Positions 1 to 11,430 are shown, counted from the stretch's first letter. The stretch: 32,002 bases of DNA from Nemertoderma westbladi (GCA_032718475.1 JAUCBJ010008664.1:1-32002), one strand, 5' to 3'. The notes: generated by a model from the letters alone, not told the origin. Numbers and translations: made by a program.

Positions 1-3000
1 CCGCGGTATTTATTAGATAACAGGATTCATTGGCGTCGGAGAATTCGTCAGTATAGAATCCTTCCATCTCAGACTCTTGATCAGTGTCATTTACGTCACT
101 AAATTGGACATGTAGTTCGGGCTCACTTACCTGACTCTGTTTGTCTCGTTCAAACTCACTGTGTAACAAGATGTGATGTTTCGCGCCACACTTTGCACAC
201 TTTATGTCTGAGTAACAGGTTCGCCGTTGGTGTCCTGGTCTGAGGCAATTATAGCATAACCGCTTGTCCCACACAACTGTACGTCTGTCTACAAGGGATT
301 TCTTTAGAAATTCAGCACACGCACTCAAACGGTGTGTCCCGTCGCACAGCGCACAGTTAGGTTTTATGTTACTTACCTTACCTTGGGTAACTTGATGCAC
401 TCTCGTTTTTTCTTCGGGTTTTCTTCGGTGCATTCTGTTAGGAGACTGAGGAGGGGTCTTGGCAACCTGTTCTCTCCTATCGTTGTTTCGAGCCTTATAT
501 TTACTTACATCTTTTGAGGTTTTGTCAACATAGTAAGATCGGTCTGTGTCTTTCCCGCTGTCCTCTTCTTGGGAAGCTTGGCTTTCGCCGTCGTCAGTGT
601 AACACACCGGTGTTACTCTTCTCCTAGAAGTGGGTTTCTCACTTACCTTATTTTCCGATGTTTTCTCTCTGGACTGCTTGATGAGTTGTAGTTTGACTTC
701 ACCATCTAAGAAAGACATGAGGTCAGCCATGGTAGGACTTCGTCGTTGTTGTTCATTCATGTACAACACTTTCTTGTCCCAGCGTGTACATACTCCACCC
801 TTTGGTAAAGTAGAGACTACGGCTCCAATAACCATGGAACTCTGATATTCATGCGACTTACCTAACCAGTCCAGTTGTCTACAGATCTCTTGAATTTCAT
901 CGGAAAACTCTATAATCCCACTACTAAGGAAGTGTCGGGGGGCTACTAATTTTGCATACAAATACTTAGCTATGTTATCCTTGTTACCATACCTGATGTT
1001 TAATGTATCCCAAACTTGTCTTAATCCTTCTGGATGTCCAATAAACTTTAACGCCATTAACTTGGGAGGTCCTTCCAAGCACTTCATGAGGAATCTAAGT
1101 TTCTCTCCGTTAGATAGTACAGAGTTCTGTATGCTATCTTTGTAATATTCGTTGAAAGGTAACCATTTCATCTCATCTCCATTGAATTTGACGATCTCTC
1201 CCACTTTGACCGCTTGACGGGCTTCTGTTCTAGCCATCTGACGCGTAAAGCTTTCTTGGGCCATCGTGTTATTTAATATCGAATTATCGGTATATAAATT
1301 TCTCGGATCATTATCAGGTCTATAGGGAATATCATTAATAACAGGTCTATAATCACCCTTAATAGGGTTTGCTATAGGAGTTTCAACTTCACTAGCAGTA
1401 TAGATGCGTGTAGGCTCCACACCTTGCGCATGTAATACTTCAGACCTAACAGGTTGACACAATGTTACAGGGGGTATTGGTATGCCTCTTTGTATATTGA
1501 CTAATTTGTCGCGTTCTAGCGCGATACTTTGCTGCACTTCTTGCAACTCTGCTCTACCTTCCCTCACTGTTCCCTTAAGTTGGTGGACAGTCTCCTGCAT
1601 CTGTCCTAGCAGGAGATTCATCCCCCGCCGTCCCTCTTCCACCCACTCAACCGCCGAAGCGGGAGTCGCCAACATAGTAGCGGGCTGACGCGGGACGACG
1701 GGAGACAAATTTTTGATTTCTCTCTCTGCTATCTGGACAGGGATATTCTCTTGGACTGCTCCACCGGGTACAGGCAATGTAGTACTATGTAAAGGGAATT
1801 TAGAGTTAAGCTCTGGAAGTACAGGGGTCTCTAACACAGAAGTGACTTTGGGAACGACAGGCCTAATTATCTCAGGCTCATCAACTATTGTAGAGAGTCT
1901 TTGGACCTTAATACTTTGGGCTGTAGGTTCTATACTACTCAAGTCTGTGCTAGCTAGCTGTCTTCTAACAGCTGGGGGCAAATCAGGCAATTTGCGACGG
2001 TAAGATGTTTTTCTACGCCTACTTAGATGAGATCTATTTCCTCCGCCTTCAGGATCGGTAGTCTCGCCTTCCTCCGAGGACGTGTATCCCTGGCGCTTGG
2101 GAGTAGATTTTCTCATCATCTGCATTTGATTAGCAGTAAACTGTTTATTTATACTGTCTTGTGTCTCTTGCAGATTTTCCAACTCCAGTTGGGTAGTCTG
2201 CTCAGAGGCTCTCCGTTCTGCTTCTGCCACTGCCTTTGCTGCTTTTCTTTCTGCTTCTGCATCTGCCGCCGCTGCCTTTCTTTCTGCTTCTGCATCTGCC
2301 GCCGCTGCCTTTCTTTCTACTTCTGCTTCTGCCATAGCCGCCGCCTTTTGTTCCTCTATCCTTCTTTTCTTTATTTGTTCTTCTCGGACTCTAGTGAGGC
2401 GGAGTTTTTCATCACATTCAGCTTGGTTTGCAGCTAACATTTCGGCATCGATTGAGTCCAACACAAGCTTGGTTCCTTCACTATTAGGGGAAAGTCCAGA
2501 CAGCCGTCTCCTCAACTCTTCGTCTCCTAGGAATCGCTGATAGTCGGACAAATAAATGTCGATAGCGTCTCTAGTTCGCGGTTTCTCGGCGGTCTCTTCG
2601 CTTTCCGCTTGAGAAAGGGTGACATTAGTTGGTTCTTCATAGGTTGATCTCTCAGCCAGCTGGGATTTCCACTGGGCCGTTTCCTGTACTTTGAGATCTA
2701 CCCGATGTAACCAAGTTTTGACAGCAACCTGCAGCGACGTGTCCTGTCTTCTTTTGGAAGTTTCCTCAAAGGCTGAGAGGATTAGTCGAATGCGTAGGGT
2801 TCTTTCGCGTACTTGGTATAGCAGCTCTTCCTGCTCTTGAGGTCCTTGAGGTTGTCGAAACAGTTGTTCTTCCAATCGCTCCAAGGAGCCGAAGAATCCC
2901 TGCACATATCCTGATGCCGACCTCTTCCAAACAGCTGGATCCATTGTATCTTTTGCCACTCCCATCCTGTGTATATCTTCCCAAGTAGCCTCGGACAGGT

Positions 3001-3517
3001 CCAACGGGAGTCCGAGTCCGGGAAAGTTCCATTGTGACTCGACAATAGAAATTAATTCTTCCCTGGCGTATCCCGCATAATTATCTTGGGTCGCTCGCTT
3101 ATTCCTCGCCCAGTCGGCTTGATGTTCTTCCACCGCAATGAATATAGTAGTTAGCACTGCAGCAGGAAGGGTAAGAAGGGGGTCCGAGTAGACTGTTACA
3201 GCCATCTGCACTCCGCGTTCGGGGGTCAGCTCTACAGTATCCGAACTGCTGGAGCTATCGGGTCGCTGGGAAGTAGGTTCTTGACCAAGATGTTGCTGCG
3301 ATGGGACAACTGCCTCTTGGTTCCGTTTGACCTGTGCCCGAGTGCCTATGATGGACCTATGGTGGATTAGCCTAGGGTCTGATACTACTGGAGGGATGAC
3401 CTTTTTTGCAGTAGGAGGTGAGCTGAACTCCTTTCTTAATCGCTCCACACTCCTATCTGAGTCACAGATAGTTGTATCGATCAGACTGTCTGACAGGTTT
3501 TGCTGAGTGTCAGACAT
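1..3517 (-). CDS. BEL/Pao retrotransposon Gag (or Gag-Pol N-terminus), runs off the left edge
   Basis: An uninterrupted frame of about 1,172 codons starts at the ATG at 3517-3515 and is still open at base 1. Residues about 1-350 match nothing I recognise. Residues about 385-430 are an Ala/Glu/Arg/Lys-rich coiled coil with 11-residue repeats. Residues about 774-914 resemble the BEL/Pao Gag core (Pfam DUF1759 type), including VKFNGDEMKWLPF and an LxGPPKLMALKF-like helix. Three zinc motifs follow in the order usual for BEL/Pao: CALCDGTHRLSAC (C1055 to C1067), CYNCLRPGHQRRTC (C1088 to C1101) and CAKC...HH with a downstream LLH (C1107, C1110). Protease and polymerase would lie beyond the window. 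The intact frame contrasts with the other retroelements here and suggests a younger copy. Family membership rests on the zinc-knuckle order and core; the long N-terminus is atypical. No LTR was identified. Confidence 0.85.
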   Translation of the reverse strand, partial: MSDTQQNLSDSLIDTTICDSDRSVERLRKEFSSPPTAKKVIPPVVSDPRLIHHRSIIGTRAQVKRNQEAVVPSQQHLGQEPTSQRPDSSSSSDTVELTPERGVQMAVTVYSDPLLTLPAAVLTTIFIAVEEHQADWARNKRATQDNYAGYAREELISIVESQWNFPGLGLPLDLSEATWEDIHRMGVAKDTMDPAVWKRSASGYVQGFFGSLERLEEQLFRQPQGPQEQEELLYQVRERTLRIRLILSAFEETSKRRQDTSLQVAVKTWLHRVDLKVQETAQWKSQLAERSTYEEPTNVTLSQAESEETAEKPRTRDAIDIYLSDYQRFLGDEELRRRLSGLSPNSEGTKLVLDSIDAEMLAANQAECDEKLRLTRVREEQIKKRRIEEQKAAAMAEAEVERKAAAADAEAERKAAAADAEAERKAAKAVAEAERRASEQTTQLELENLQETQDSINKQFTANQMQMMRKSTPKRQGYTSSEEGETTDPEGGGNRSHLSRRRKTSYRRKLPDLPPAVRRQLASTDLSSIEPTAQSIKVQRLSTIVDEPEIIRPVVPKVTSVLETPVLPELNSKFPLHSTTLPVPGGAVQENIPVQIAEREIKNLSPVVPRQPATMLATPASAVEWVEEGRRGMNLLLGQMQETVHQLKGTVREGRAELQEVQQSIALERDKLVNIQRGIPIPPVTLCQPVRSEVLHAQGVEPTRIYTASEVETPIANPIKGDYRPVINDIPYRPDNDPRNLYTDNSILNNTMAQESFTRQMARTEARQAVKVGEIVKFNGDEMKWLPFNEYYKDSIQNSVLSNGEKLRFLMKCLEGPPKLMALKFIGHPEGLRQVWDTLNIRYGNKDNIAKYLYAKLVAPRHFLSSGIIEFSDEIQEICRQLDWLGKSHEYQSSMVIGAVVSTLPKGGVCTRWDKKVLYMNEQQRRSPTMADLMSFLDGEVKLQLIKQSREKTSENKVSEKPTSRRRVTPVCYTDDGESQASQEEDSGKDTDRSYYVDKTSKDVSKYKARNNDRREQVAKTPPQSPNRMHRRKPEEKTRVHQVTQGKVSNIKPNCALCDGTHRLSACAEFLKKSLVDRRTVVWDKRLCYNCLRPGHQRRTCYSDIKCAKCGAKHHILLHSEFERDKQSQVSEPELHVQFSDVNDTDQESEMEGFYTDEFSDANESCYLINTA
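2238..2340 (-). repeat. 33-nt in-frame tandem repeat in the Gag coiled coil
   Basis: About three copies of a 33-nt unit encode AERKAAAADAE-like 11-residue blocks, the last ones diverged. An 11-residue (hendecad) period is typical of straight parallel coiled coils, so the segment probably mediates Gag self-association. The repeat keeps the reading frame. Confidence 0.8.
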
Positions 3518-3652
3518 GTTTAGCTATACAGTTGAATGTCTACTACTATAGTTTCAGTTAAAGCAAGTCTGGTAATTCAGTATGACCGCAAGCCTAGCGA
3601 TTTATTACCGATACCGTCACTCAGTGTAACGTGATATATATACAATATATTA

Positions 3653-3911
3653 GAATACCGGTATGCTTATAATATATATATAAGTATTATTACAGACTAG
3701 ATTTGTCACAGAGTACCGGTATGTAATTTTAGCACAAATATATATAAATATATAATAGGCCTATAGTGAATACCGGTATACAGCTTACACTTATAGTATA
3801 TATAAGTATAATTATGAACTAGAATTAATTACAGAATACCGGTATGGTTTCAGCTCAAATTTATAGAAATAAATATAATAAGCCTATGGTAAATACCGGT
3901 ATGTCAATTAT
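3653..3911. repeat. Two-copy tandem repeat of about 115-123 bp with TACCGGTA palindromes
   Basis: Copies start at 3653 and 3768, and a third start is cut off at 3891. Each unit begins with AATACCGGTAT, carries a second CCGGTAT in its middle, and contains AT-rich palindromic stretches such as TATATATATA plus a TAAGCCTATGGT or TAGGCCTATAGT end. It sits upstream of the Gag ATG in the sense of that gene, so it could be 5' UTR or LTR of that element, but no LTR boundary is proven. Confidence 0.75.
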
Positions 3912-4832
3912 TTTTAGAATAATTGAATTTCTGAATATTTTAGGGTTACTTGGTTACTTTAACTTACTTTATTACCGTTATTTAAGCAGTAGTCCAACTG
4001 ATATTGAGACCTAGTTGTTATATGGCAGGCCTACTATTTATAAATCGTTTGAGTGGATTTATAATAGATATATACCCGTTTAAAAGGGTTTTTGTCAATA
4101 TTTGAAATAAATGTTATTATTTCTGGGGAAGTCACTACACCGAAGCTGTGCGCTCTCAGTGAAGTGCTATTTATTTGACACTAAAACTGATAATTCTAAT
4201 TTACCTAAGTTACTTAATACTACAAATTACTTACGATACGGGTGAGATTAAATCTCTAATTAAACACAACAAAAATATTACGTACGAAATTTTTAGGGTA
4301 ATTTTACAGGAAGTCTACAAACCAGCCTAACAAAGGGTTAGAATTCTGGTTATTACAACTGACAGGGTACTACGGTATTTGAAATAATAAGTAGTAGTAA
4401 ATATATTGCACTGTCCAGATAGGAAAATACCACCGCCTGACGACCTATAACCGTATCGCTATAGGTACTACGTTATGTATCACGGATTGTTCCTACCCAG
4501 AAGTTAATAGAGCTAACGAATGTGCCTATCAACCACTTTACAACACAAATATACTGCCTACACACTAATTACTTCGGAAAGCACTGTACACTAAACCCTA
4601 AATTAGGTACAAGTACCGGTATAACAAATAATCAGTAGTTAAATATACTTGAACAGTTAAAAGAACCACGGCATCTGCTGGAGTGACCAGGGCACAATGT
4701 CACCAGTCTTGTCCTACGCCAAGCAGCCCGTGTAGTACCGGGGTTAATTTAACTATAACGGTATGTATAACAAGCACAATTACTGTAGGAATAAACTTGG
4801 GGACATGAATGTTGCGAATAATCGCATAAACT
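3912..4832. other. AT-rich noncoding stretch
   Basis: No protein-like frame, tRNA or clear element ends were found. It contains scattered TACCGGTA-like words and ACCGTA/TACGGT motifs. It may be leader or LTR sequence of the minus-strand BEL/Pao element to the left. Confidence 0.5.
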
Positions 4833-5420
4833 CTGAATAATAAATATTACGCTACCCGTACAGAATACTCAAACAAAATACAAACCAAACGCTGGCAGAC
4901 TACTATCAAGCCTAAATAAACTACCGTACGTGTAGATTCTGAAATGGTTAGTTAGTATGCGTTCTAACACGGTAGTACGACGACTTATTCTTTAAGAGGG
5001 GATTGACCTTACAGCATATGGCTGCCCCAACTTACTAACAGCACTTTATCAGACCAACTCCACACACACAGCAATCTCTTCAGACCTAATAATAGCTAGA
5101 CAACAATCCAGCCTACAAAATATCTGAGTAATAACTATTACGGTACCTGAACAGACTACACAAACAAACACAAGCCAAAAATGCTGGCAAACCACGATCA
5201 AGCCTAAATAAACTACAGTATATGCAGATTCTGAAACAGTTAGTTAGTATGCGTTCTAACACGGTAGTACGACTTATTCTTTAAGAGGGGATTGACCTTA
5301 CAGCATATGGCTGCCCCAACTTACTAACGGCACTTTATCAGACAAACTCTACACACGCCGTAATCTCTCCAAACCCAACAACAGTCAGACAGCAGCTCAG
5401 CCTACAATTATTTGTACAAT
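4833..5420. repeat. Two-copy tandem duplication, unit about 291-297 bp
   Basis: Copy 1 begins at 4833 (CTGAATAATAAATATTACG) and copy 2 at 5124 (CTGAGTAATAACTATTACGG). The core TTAGTTAGTATGCGTTCTAA through CTTACAGCATATGGCTGCCC is almost identical in both (about 4948-5038 and 5238-5326), while the flanking parts differ at many sites. The conserved core inside diverged flanks suggests gene conversion or constraint on the core. No coding potential was seen. Confidence 0.85.
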
Positions 5421-8400
5421 CTGAGCAGGGTCACACGCCTTCTGCTCAATATTAGCCTACTAGTAAATAAAACCGACAGAAATAAGTAGAATCTCAAATA
5501 AAAAATCAGGGCGGCCGTTCCCTGATTAAGTACCAAGACCTACCGGTATACAATAATCAAAATCGAATAACACTAATGTACTTATACAGCAGTACCGGTT
5601 AGGACAGTTGGGCCTACAGACCTACAGAAGTACCGGTTCTGGTATCTTGCAACCTTATTGCCTACTGCAATAAGATTATAAACTGTTATTGTTCGTACCA
5701 GAACAATATTAAACTGTATTTAATGCCTACACTGCAATACCGATATAAACTGTTATTGTTCGCGCTTTTGAAGACCTTTAGCAGTTTAACCTGCCAAAAT
5801 TTATATGTCTTTTAGTTAATTAAAACACCTTTAGCATACGACAATATTTTATGCTAATAAACAAAACATTACCCGAAGTCAGCCCATGCGCGATCATTCA
5901 CCCGATGGATCTACACCCGGGAGGCTGAATTCGGCTGCTTAAATTTTATTATTGCAGTGTAAGGTTGCAGTGTAAACTTACTGTATTATTCGATTGATCG
6001 TTATTAATTAATTTCTGACAGATATTATTGGCTTTCGGGAAATATTAACAGTTCCTTTAGGACGTGGCGCCTCTATTTAAACAGAACTAGGACTTATACT
6101 AAACGCAACGATACTGCTTATGATTAAAGTATAAGGCGCATTCTTTAGGAAATGCTTTGTTACCAATCACAATCATACACACTATTCTGCCGACCGTCAG
6201 TAAATTTGATCACACATAAAGAGAGCAGCAATTGACTCATGTAGGGTCTGCTAAATAACATTAGATTCAATACACACCACAGTAATATAAATCGCAATTG
6301 TTATATATAGCCTGTCTCTCTAACCTGTAGTGTATCAAGAAAATTGGGAAATTTGGGTGATTTATCAGTATTCTCCAAAGAGCAATATTTCCATCAACAA
6401 ATAGATACAATTAATAACTGACGGTAAATAACAGTACAAACAATATGATTAATAGTGAGTTAATTAGATCAGATAAGATTGATTGATTAGTTGATTAGAT
6501 AACAGTTTATACTTTCGATAATTTAAGCAGTTTTACTAGAGTTCTTCCCAAAAAGCCGGTGTTATGGCGAAAATGGGAACACAACAACAGAATCATATAA
6601 AATCATATGACTACTTGACTATACGAGGATACCAACCACCTTTATTCCCCGAAGCTCCCGTCCAACACAGAGGATGAGCAGTGAGATAGGAAATTCAGTT
6701 CAGTAGCTCTGGGATAGGTCGAAATCAACGCCCACTCAAATTCTATTGGCCGACACGGACAGCAGGGCTTAGGCAACCTCCCTAGGCTGGTTGGCCGATT
6801 AAACTGAGCCCAGATACCTCCGTACAGCACATCAGCCAATAAGCTGGTAGCTTGCACTATTTTACCTATAGCTCCCTTTTAGAGTATTCTAGCGACCGGG
6901 GGGGAACTGGCCAGCAAAGGCAAACGTATCAGTTATCCCACAAAAGCTTTTACACTAACATTGCTAAGTACAAGTGACTTATTTAGTTTATTGAGATCAT
7001 ATGAACCACATAAATTAGCAATACGCAGAAGGTTAGCACCACTAAGAGAAGCACAGTTAAATAAAGCAATAGCTGACAGAAACCGCACGCAAGGCTTGCT
7101 AGATATTAGCTATATTGTAAAACGACCACAATATTGCGAACATAGTAATAACAATAGCTACTAAGAGAGGGCTCAGCGATTCTTACAGTTTGAGTATCAA
7201 AATTGAATTAGAGTAGTATAGATAAAGAAAAGGAAACAATACAATGGAGCTCCTACTGTAACATATCTTCTACATAAAAATTCATCCCCCTCCAGGGGAA
7301 ATTCGACGCAAATTGCAGCTGATTACTCTTAAAAATAAAGCTGTAACCTGTTCTATTGTGTTTAGTTTATTGTTTTGGTTAAAATAAAGTGTCACTGTAA
7401 CCTGCTCCTTTCCCTAAATTGAGAATTTACCATTGAGGCGGGATATTTATTCGCCAAGATTGGATTTGCGTCCAGTATCCCCCCTGTCTCTCTACTGTAG
7501 AAGAGATTACTACTTACCATATCTACTGCACGAAGCGAAAAAAAATGATAAACAACAGCGTGCGGTCTACCGATTAGTTAGTACATTATAATAGTTAAAG
7601 TAAAGTTTTCTTCGGAAGTTAGGACAGGGATTATGCACAAGCCTGCCGACTTTAGAATACAATATGTAATGGAAAGGCTTGGGCAGCATCCAGGTTATCC
7701 ACGATTTTGATGTCACATAGAATATATAGGAACTTTAAGTTTCAATTTTAGAGCAGCAGTAGAACCAGTACTACTTCCAGTGCAGATAATGATGACTTTA
7801 TTAATTAAGAACGCCACAAAACTATATGAAAAATAGCCAAATTCACGGCAGTTTGAATTCGCTGTCAATGTTCACGCCAACTTTTTCCCATAGATACGTA
7901 TTGAGTTTTTATTGTGAAAAATGTGTACTCTGGTAACTAAATTGGTATGTATGTACTGTAGAAGTGCATAGTACAGTAGGATAATAATTGGATTAAAGCT
8001 TTTTTACACCAAATTTGGATAAATCCCACCAATTAATTGTCCCCTTGAAAAAAGTATCTTATGAATCAGAATTCAGAATTCAAATAGCATCTTTGCTATT
8101 GATATTGAGAATGTGATTTGTAATGCAAGTAAATGACATTATACTGAGTAAGTGCACTCGGTACATTTAGAATTCCTATACAAATATATTTCTTGGCAGC
8201 ATTGTAATATCGAATTGTAATCAATAACTGAACCTACCTACGTGTGTACTGCATGTGCAATACATGCAGTGATGTATCTGCCATTATACAACGAACTGAT
8301 TTCTGATATAAAATGTAAACCTCCATATTAAACATAATGCCTATCTTTGGATATGTGTGAGGAAAATAATAATTATTGATTTGGTAATTTTAAGCAAAAA

Positions 8401-8458
8401 AATAAATTGAAATAATTCACATATATTTTATAAAGTTGTAATATACTTAATTACTTAC
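5421..8458. other. AT-rich intergenic DNA with minor repeat fragments
   Basis: No gene is recognisable over this 3 kb. Short open frames near 6642-6857 and 6961-7164 lack family resemblance. A 17-base word, AGTAAAGTTTTCTTCGG at 7599-7615 followed by CAGGGATT, recurs near 16886-16926, so a dispersed repeat is present. Poly-adenylation-like AATAAA words occur at about 7335 and 7384, without a gene to attach them to. Confidence 0.5.
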
Positions 8459-8635
8459 TGTTGCAACTGGTTGTTGCGACTCAATAACAAAGAAGCACTA
8501 CCAATGGTACTGTGTACCCTAGGCCTACCTAAGTCCCAGTGGTTGCTAAGCAAACAAATATACATTTCAACCGTTTTATCTAATAGTATGTTTCGAGTCT
8601 GTGTAGATTGCAGATTGTAATATGTGGCCGCCACA
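8459..8635 (-). repeat. 3' LTR of the gypsy element (177 bp)
   Basis: On the plus strand it starts TGTTGCAACTGG and ends GGCCGCCACA. It shares both halves with the right-hand LTR but also holds about 61 bp (from GTGTACCCTAGG to TTTCAACCG) that the right-hand copy lacks. It is therefore the better guide to the full LTR. Confidence 0.9.
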
Positions 8636-8638
8636 TGA

Positions 8639-8649
8639 CCCCCCCCCCC
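8639..8649 (-). other. Polypurine tract of the gypsy element
   Basis: A run of 11 G on the minus strand lies three bases upstream of the 3' LTR start, the position expected for the plus-strand primer of reverse transcription. Confidence 0.75.
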
Positions 8650-8666
8650 AGACTCGAAATATAGAA

Positions 8667-10067
8667 TTACAGGTAGTTGGGAGGGTGAACATTTCGGCCC
8701 GACCGAGTTTGTACGTGCAGTTTGTTCCAGTTCTGTGTCGGTTTTGTGGGCACCGGCCATGTCCTGGGAAGTTGAGGTTCTGGTGAAGGAACATGAGCAA
8801 TCGGAGGCTGTCCTCTATGGTGAGGCTGTCCGAGGACGACGGGCTCGGAGCAGTCGAGGTGCGCAGGTTTCAATCGGTCCACAGACACAGTTTCAGTGCG
8901 ACCCCCCATGTCGACCTGGAACGTCTTCGGCCCGTGGACGAGGACCTTGTATGGGCCCTCATAGGGACGATCCAGAGGAGTCCGGTGGGCGTCTCGTCGG
9001 ACGAAGACGTAGGTAGCCTCGTGGAGATCATGGGGAACCGATGATGGGGTGCAACCGTGACGCGATGTGGGAACCGGGGCGAACCAGCTGACTCATGGAG
9101 TTGCGGGAGGATCGTGGATGGGGTGTGTGGAGCATTCGGAGCTGATGGCAGGAACTCGCCTGGGACTATGTAAGTGGGGCACCATAGACGAGCTCGGTGG
9201 AGGAGGTTCCCAAGTCGTCCTTGGGGGCAGTGCGGATCCCAAGGAGAACTCACGGCAACTCGTCGACCCAATAGGGGCTGGTGAGGGAGGCGCGGAGGGT
9301 GGCCTTGAGGTGACGGTGGAAACGTTCCACCAGTCCTTTCGCCTGTGGGTGGTAGGCCGTGGTGCGGTGCAGTTGGGTGCCAAGCAACTGGTTTATGGCA
9401 GACCAGAGCTGGGAGGCAAACTGTGAACCGCAGTCGGAGGAGATGTCGGCTGGAACGCCAAACTGGGCAATCCAAATCGCAATGAGGGCGTGGGCGCAGC
9501 TCTATGTTGAAATATCCGCGAGTGGCACCGCTTCCGGCCACCGAGTAAACCAGTCCACCATGGTTAGTAGGTAGTTGAACCCCTGTGATGGTGGCAGAGG
9601 GCTGACGATGTCCACATGGATATGGTCAAAGCGGCGGTGGGGCAACTCGATGGTGCTGAGGGGAGTGCGCAGCGCACGTGGTGATGAATTTTAGAAGTCT
9701 GGCACAGCATACAAGTCTTTGCCCACTCTCCAACTTGTTTCTGCAGGCCATGCCAGATAAACCTGTTGGTGATGATAGTTCTGGTGGTTCGAATGCTGGG
9801 GTGGGACAGTCCGTGTATGGCGTCGAAAACATGGCAGCGCCACGAGATGGGAACTACAGGACGAGGACAGCCGAGGGAGACGTCGAAGAGCAGCGTGGTG
9901 CCGGAGGGACCGATCGGGACATCCTCCAGCTGCAGGCTGGAGATGGCGGTGCGGTAGGCAGGTATTTCGGCATCGACACATTGTGCAGTTGCCATGGCCG
10001 CGTAGTCGAGACAGGGAAGAAGGGCCTGGACTGCACCGAAATGGGTCCTTGAGAGCGCGTCAGCCAC
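8667..10067 (-). pseudogene. gypsy integrase remnant
   Basis: Reading right to left, an HHCC zinc domain is visible near 9840-9690 (FDAIHGLSHP, then CMLCQTSK). The catalytic core follows in shifted frames: first Asp in HVDIV near 9610, second Asp in SSDCGSQF near 9435, Glu in LVERFHRH near 9320, so the DDE triad is still encoded. A GPYKVL-type C-terminal motif lies near 8945-8930, and the tail to 8667 is again in one open frame. At least two frameshifts and some stops break the gene. It would have inserted element DNA into the host genome. Confidence 0.88.
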
Positions 10068-10591
10068 ACGGTTATCTTTGACTGAGACGTGAGCGATCGC
10101 TGTGGTGAACTTGGAAATATAAGCAAGGTGCCGTTGTTGTCTGGCGGACCATGGGTCGCTGATCTTTGCAAATTAGAATGTAAGGGGCTTGTGATCGGTG
10201 TAGACAGTGAAGCGCGGCCCTCCATAAAATACCAGAAGTTGCGATCCGCGAGGTACAGGGCGAGGTGTTCGCGGTCGAATACACTGTATTTGACTTCCGA
10301 TGGACGGAGTTGGCGGCTAAAGAATGCTAGGGGGCACCACAAGTCGCCAACGAGTTGCTCGAGGACGGCACCTACCACCGTGCCAGAGGTGTCCACGATG
10401 AGTGGCGTGGGGGTGTTGGCGTCAGGGTGGACAAGCATTGTTGCATTGGCAAGGGCCTCCTTGGAGTCCTGGAATGCGCCCGCCATGTCGGAAGTCCAGT
10501 CGAGGATCTTCGGTTTCTCGGCAAGGGCTGCATAGAGAGGCCGCATGGTTGTAGCGGTAGCGGGGACGAACCAGTGGTAAAAGTTTACCAT
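10068..10591 (-). pseudogene. gypsy RT thumb and RNase H remnant
   Basis: The segment begins with a thumb-like YHWFVPATA motif, then an RNase H start PLIVDTSGTVVGAVLEQ. Relatives normally have DAS here, so the Asp is kept but the Ala is changed. FDREHLALYLADRNF supplies the conserved Glu region. A frameshift near 10210 moves YTDHKPLTF into another frame, and a stop follows. The end VADALSR joins the integrase frame at 10067. Confidence 0.85.
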
Positions 10592-11400
10592 GCCTGGGAA
10601 CTCCTGCAGGACAGGCCCTTAATGGTGGTCGGCTGGGCGAAGTCCCGGATGGCGGCGACCTTGTCGGGAAGCGGGACGTCGCCATCGGCTGAGACGCGGT
10701 GGCCGAGGGGCTGGCACTTCCCCAGGTTAATGACAAGGCCTTTTTGTTGGAGGCGAGTAAACAGCTGTCGGAGGTGATCGCGGTGCTCCTTGGGTGACCT
10801 AATTGCGATGATGATGTCGTCGAGGTATACGAAGACAAAGTCGAGCCCCTGGCACACTGTGTCCATAAGCCGTTGGAAGGCCTGGGCCGCATTCTTCAAC
10901 CTGAACGGCATTCGAAGGAATTCGAACAGGCTGAATGGGGTTATGATGGCTGTCTTGGCGATGTTGGCCTTGTGAACAGGGATCTGGTGGTAGCCACACA
11001 CCAGATCGATCTTGGAAAAGATCTTGGCCCCAGCCAGTCGGGAGGAGAAGACCTGGATGTGAGGGATGGGGTACCGGTCCGGGGTTGTGGCATCGTTGAG
11101 GCGCCTGTAGTCGCCACATGGCTGTCTACCACCCGAGGGTTTAAGAGCCATGTGAAGGGGCGACGACCAGGGGCTGTTGGACCAACGGATGATACCCATG
11201 TCTTCCATCCTCCGGAACTCCTCTCGCGCAATCTCGAGTTTGTCCAGCAATAGGCGACGGGAGCAGGCATGCACAGGAGGTCCCTGGGTGGGGATGTAGT
11301 GCTCCACGCCGTGTTTTCCTGTGGGGTCGGAGAACCGCGGCACCATAATGTCGGGGAACTCGGCGAGTAACCGGGCAAAATCGTCATCAGAGGTGGTGAC
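10585..11400 (-). pseudogene. gypsy reverse transcriptase remnant
   Basis: An open stretch from about 11400 to 10585 holds the RT fingers and palm: KHGVEHYIPT, SNSPWSSPLHM, CGDYRRLNDAT, FSKIDLVCGYHQIPV, FLRMPFRLKNAAQAFQRLMD and the active site VYLDDIII at about 10817-10830. The normally invariant GL of MPFGLKNA is RL here. The frame breaks after GLSCRSSQAW, where a thumb motif continues in another frame. All three catalytic Asp positions appear to be present. Confidence 0.92.
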
Positions 11401-11430
11401 TGAACCGAGGTGGAGGGCGTGACCAGTGGT

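Noticed and set aside
1713-2437. Plus-strand open frames with Cys/Phe-rich repeats
   Set aside because: They are the reverse strand of the Ala-rich coiled-coil repeat in the minus-strand BEL/Pao Gag.
6642-7164. Two short frames of 67-71 codons
   Set aside because: They lack ATG starts in good context and resemble no family; length is within chance for this composition.
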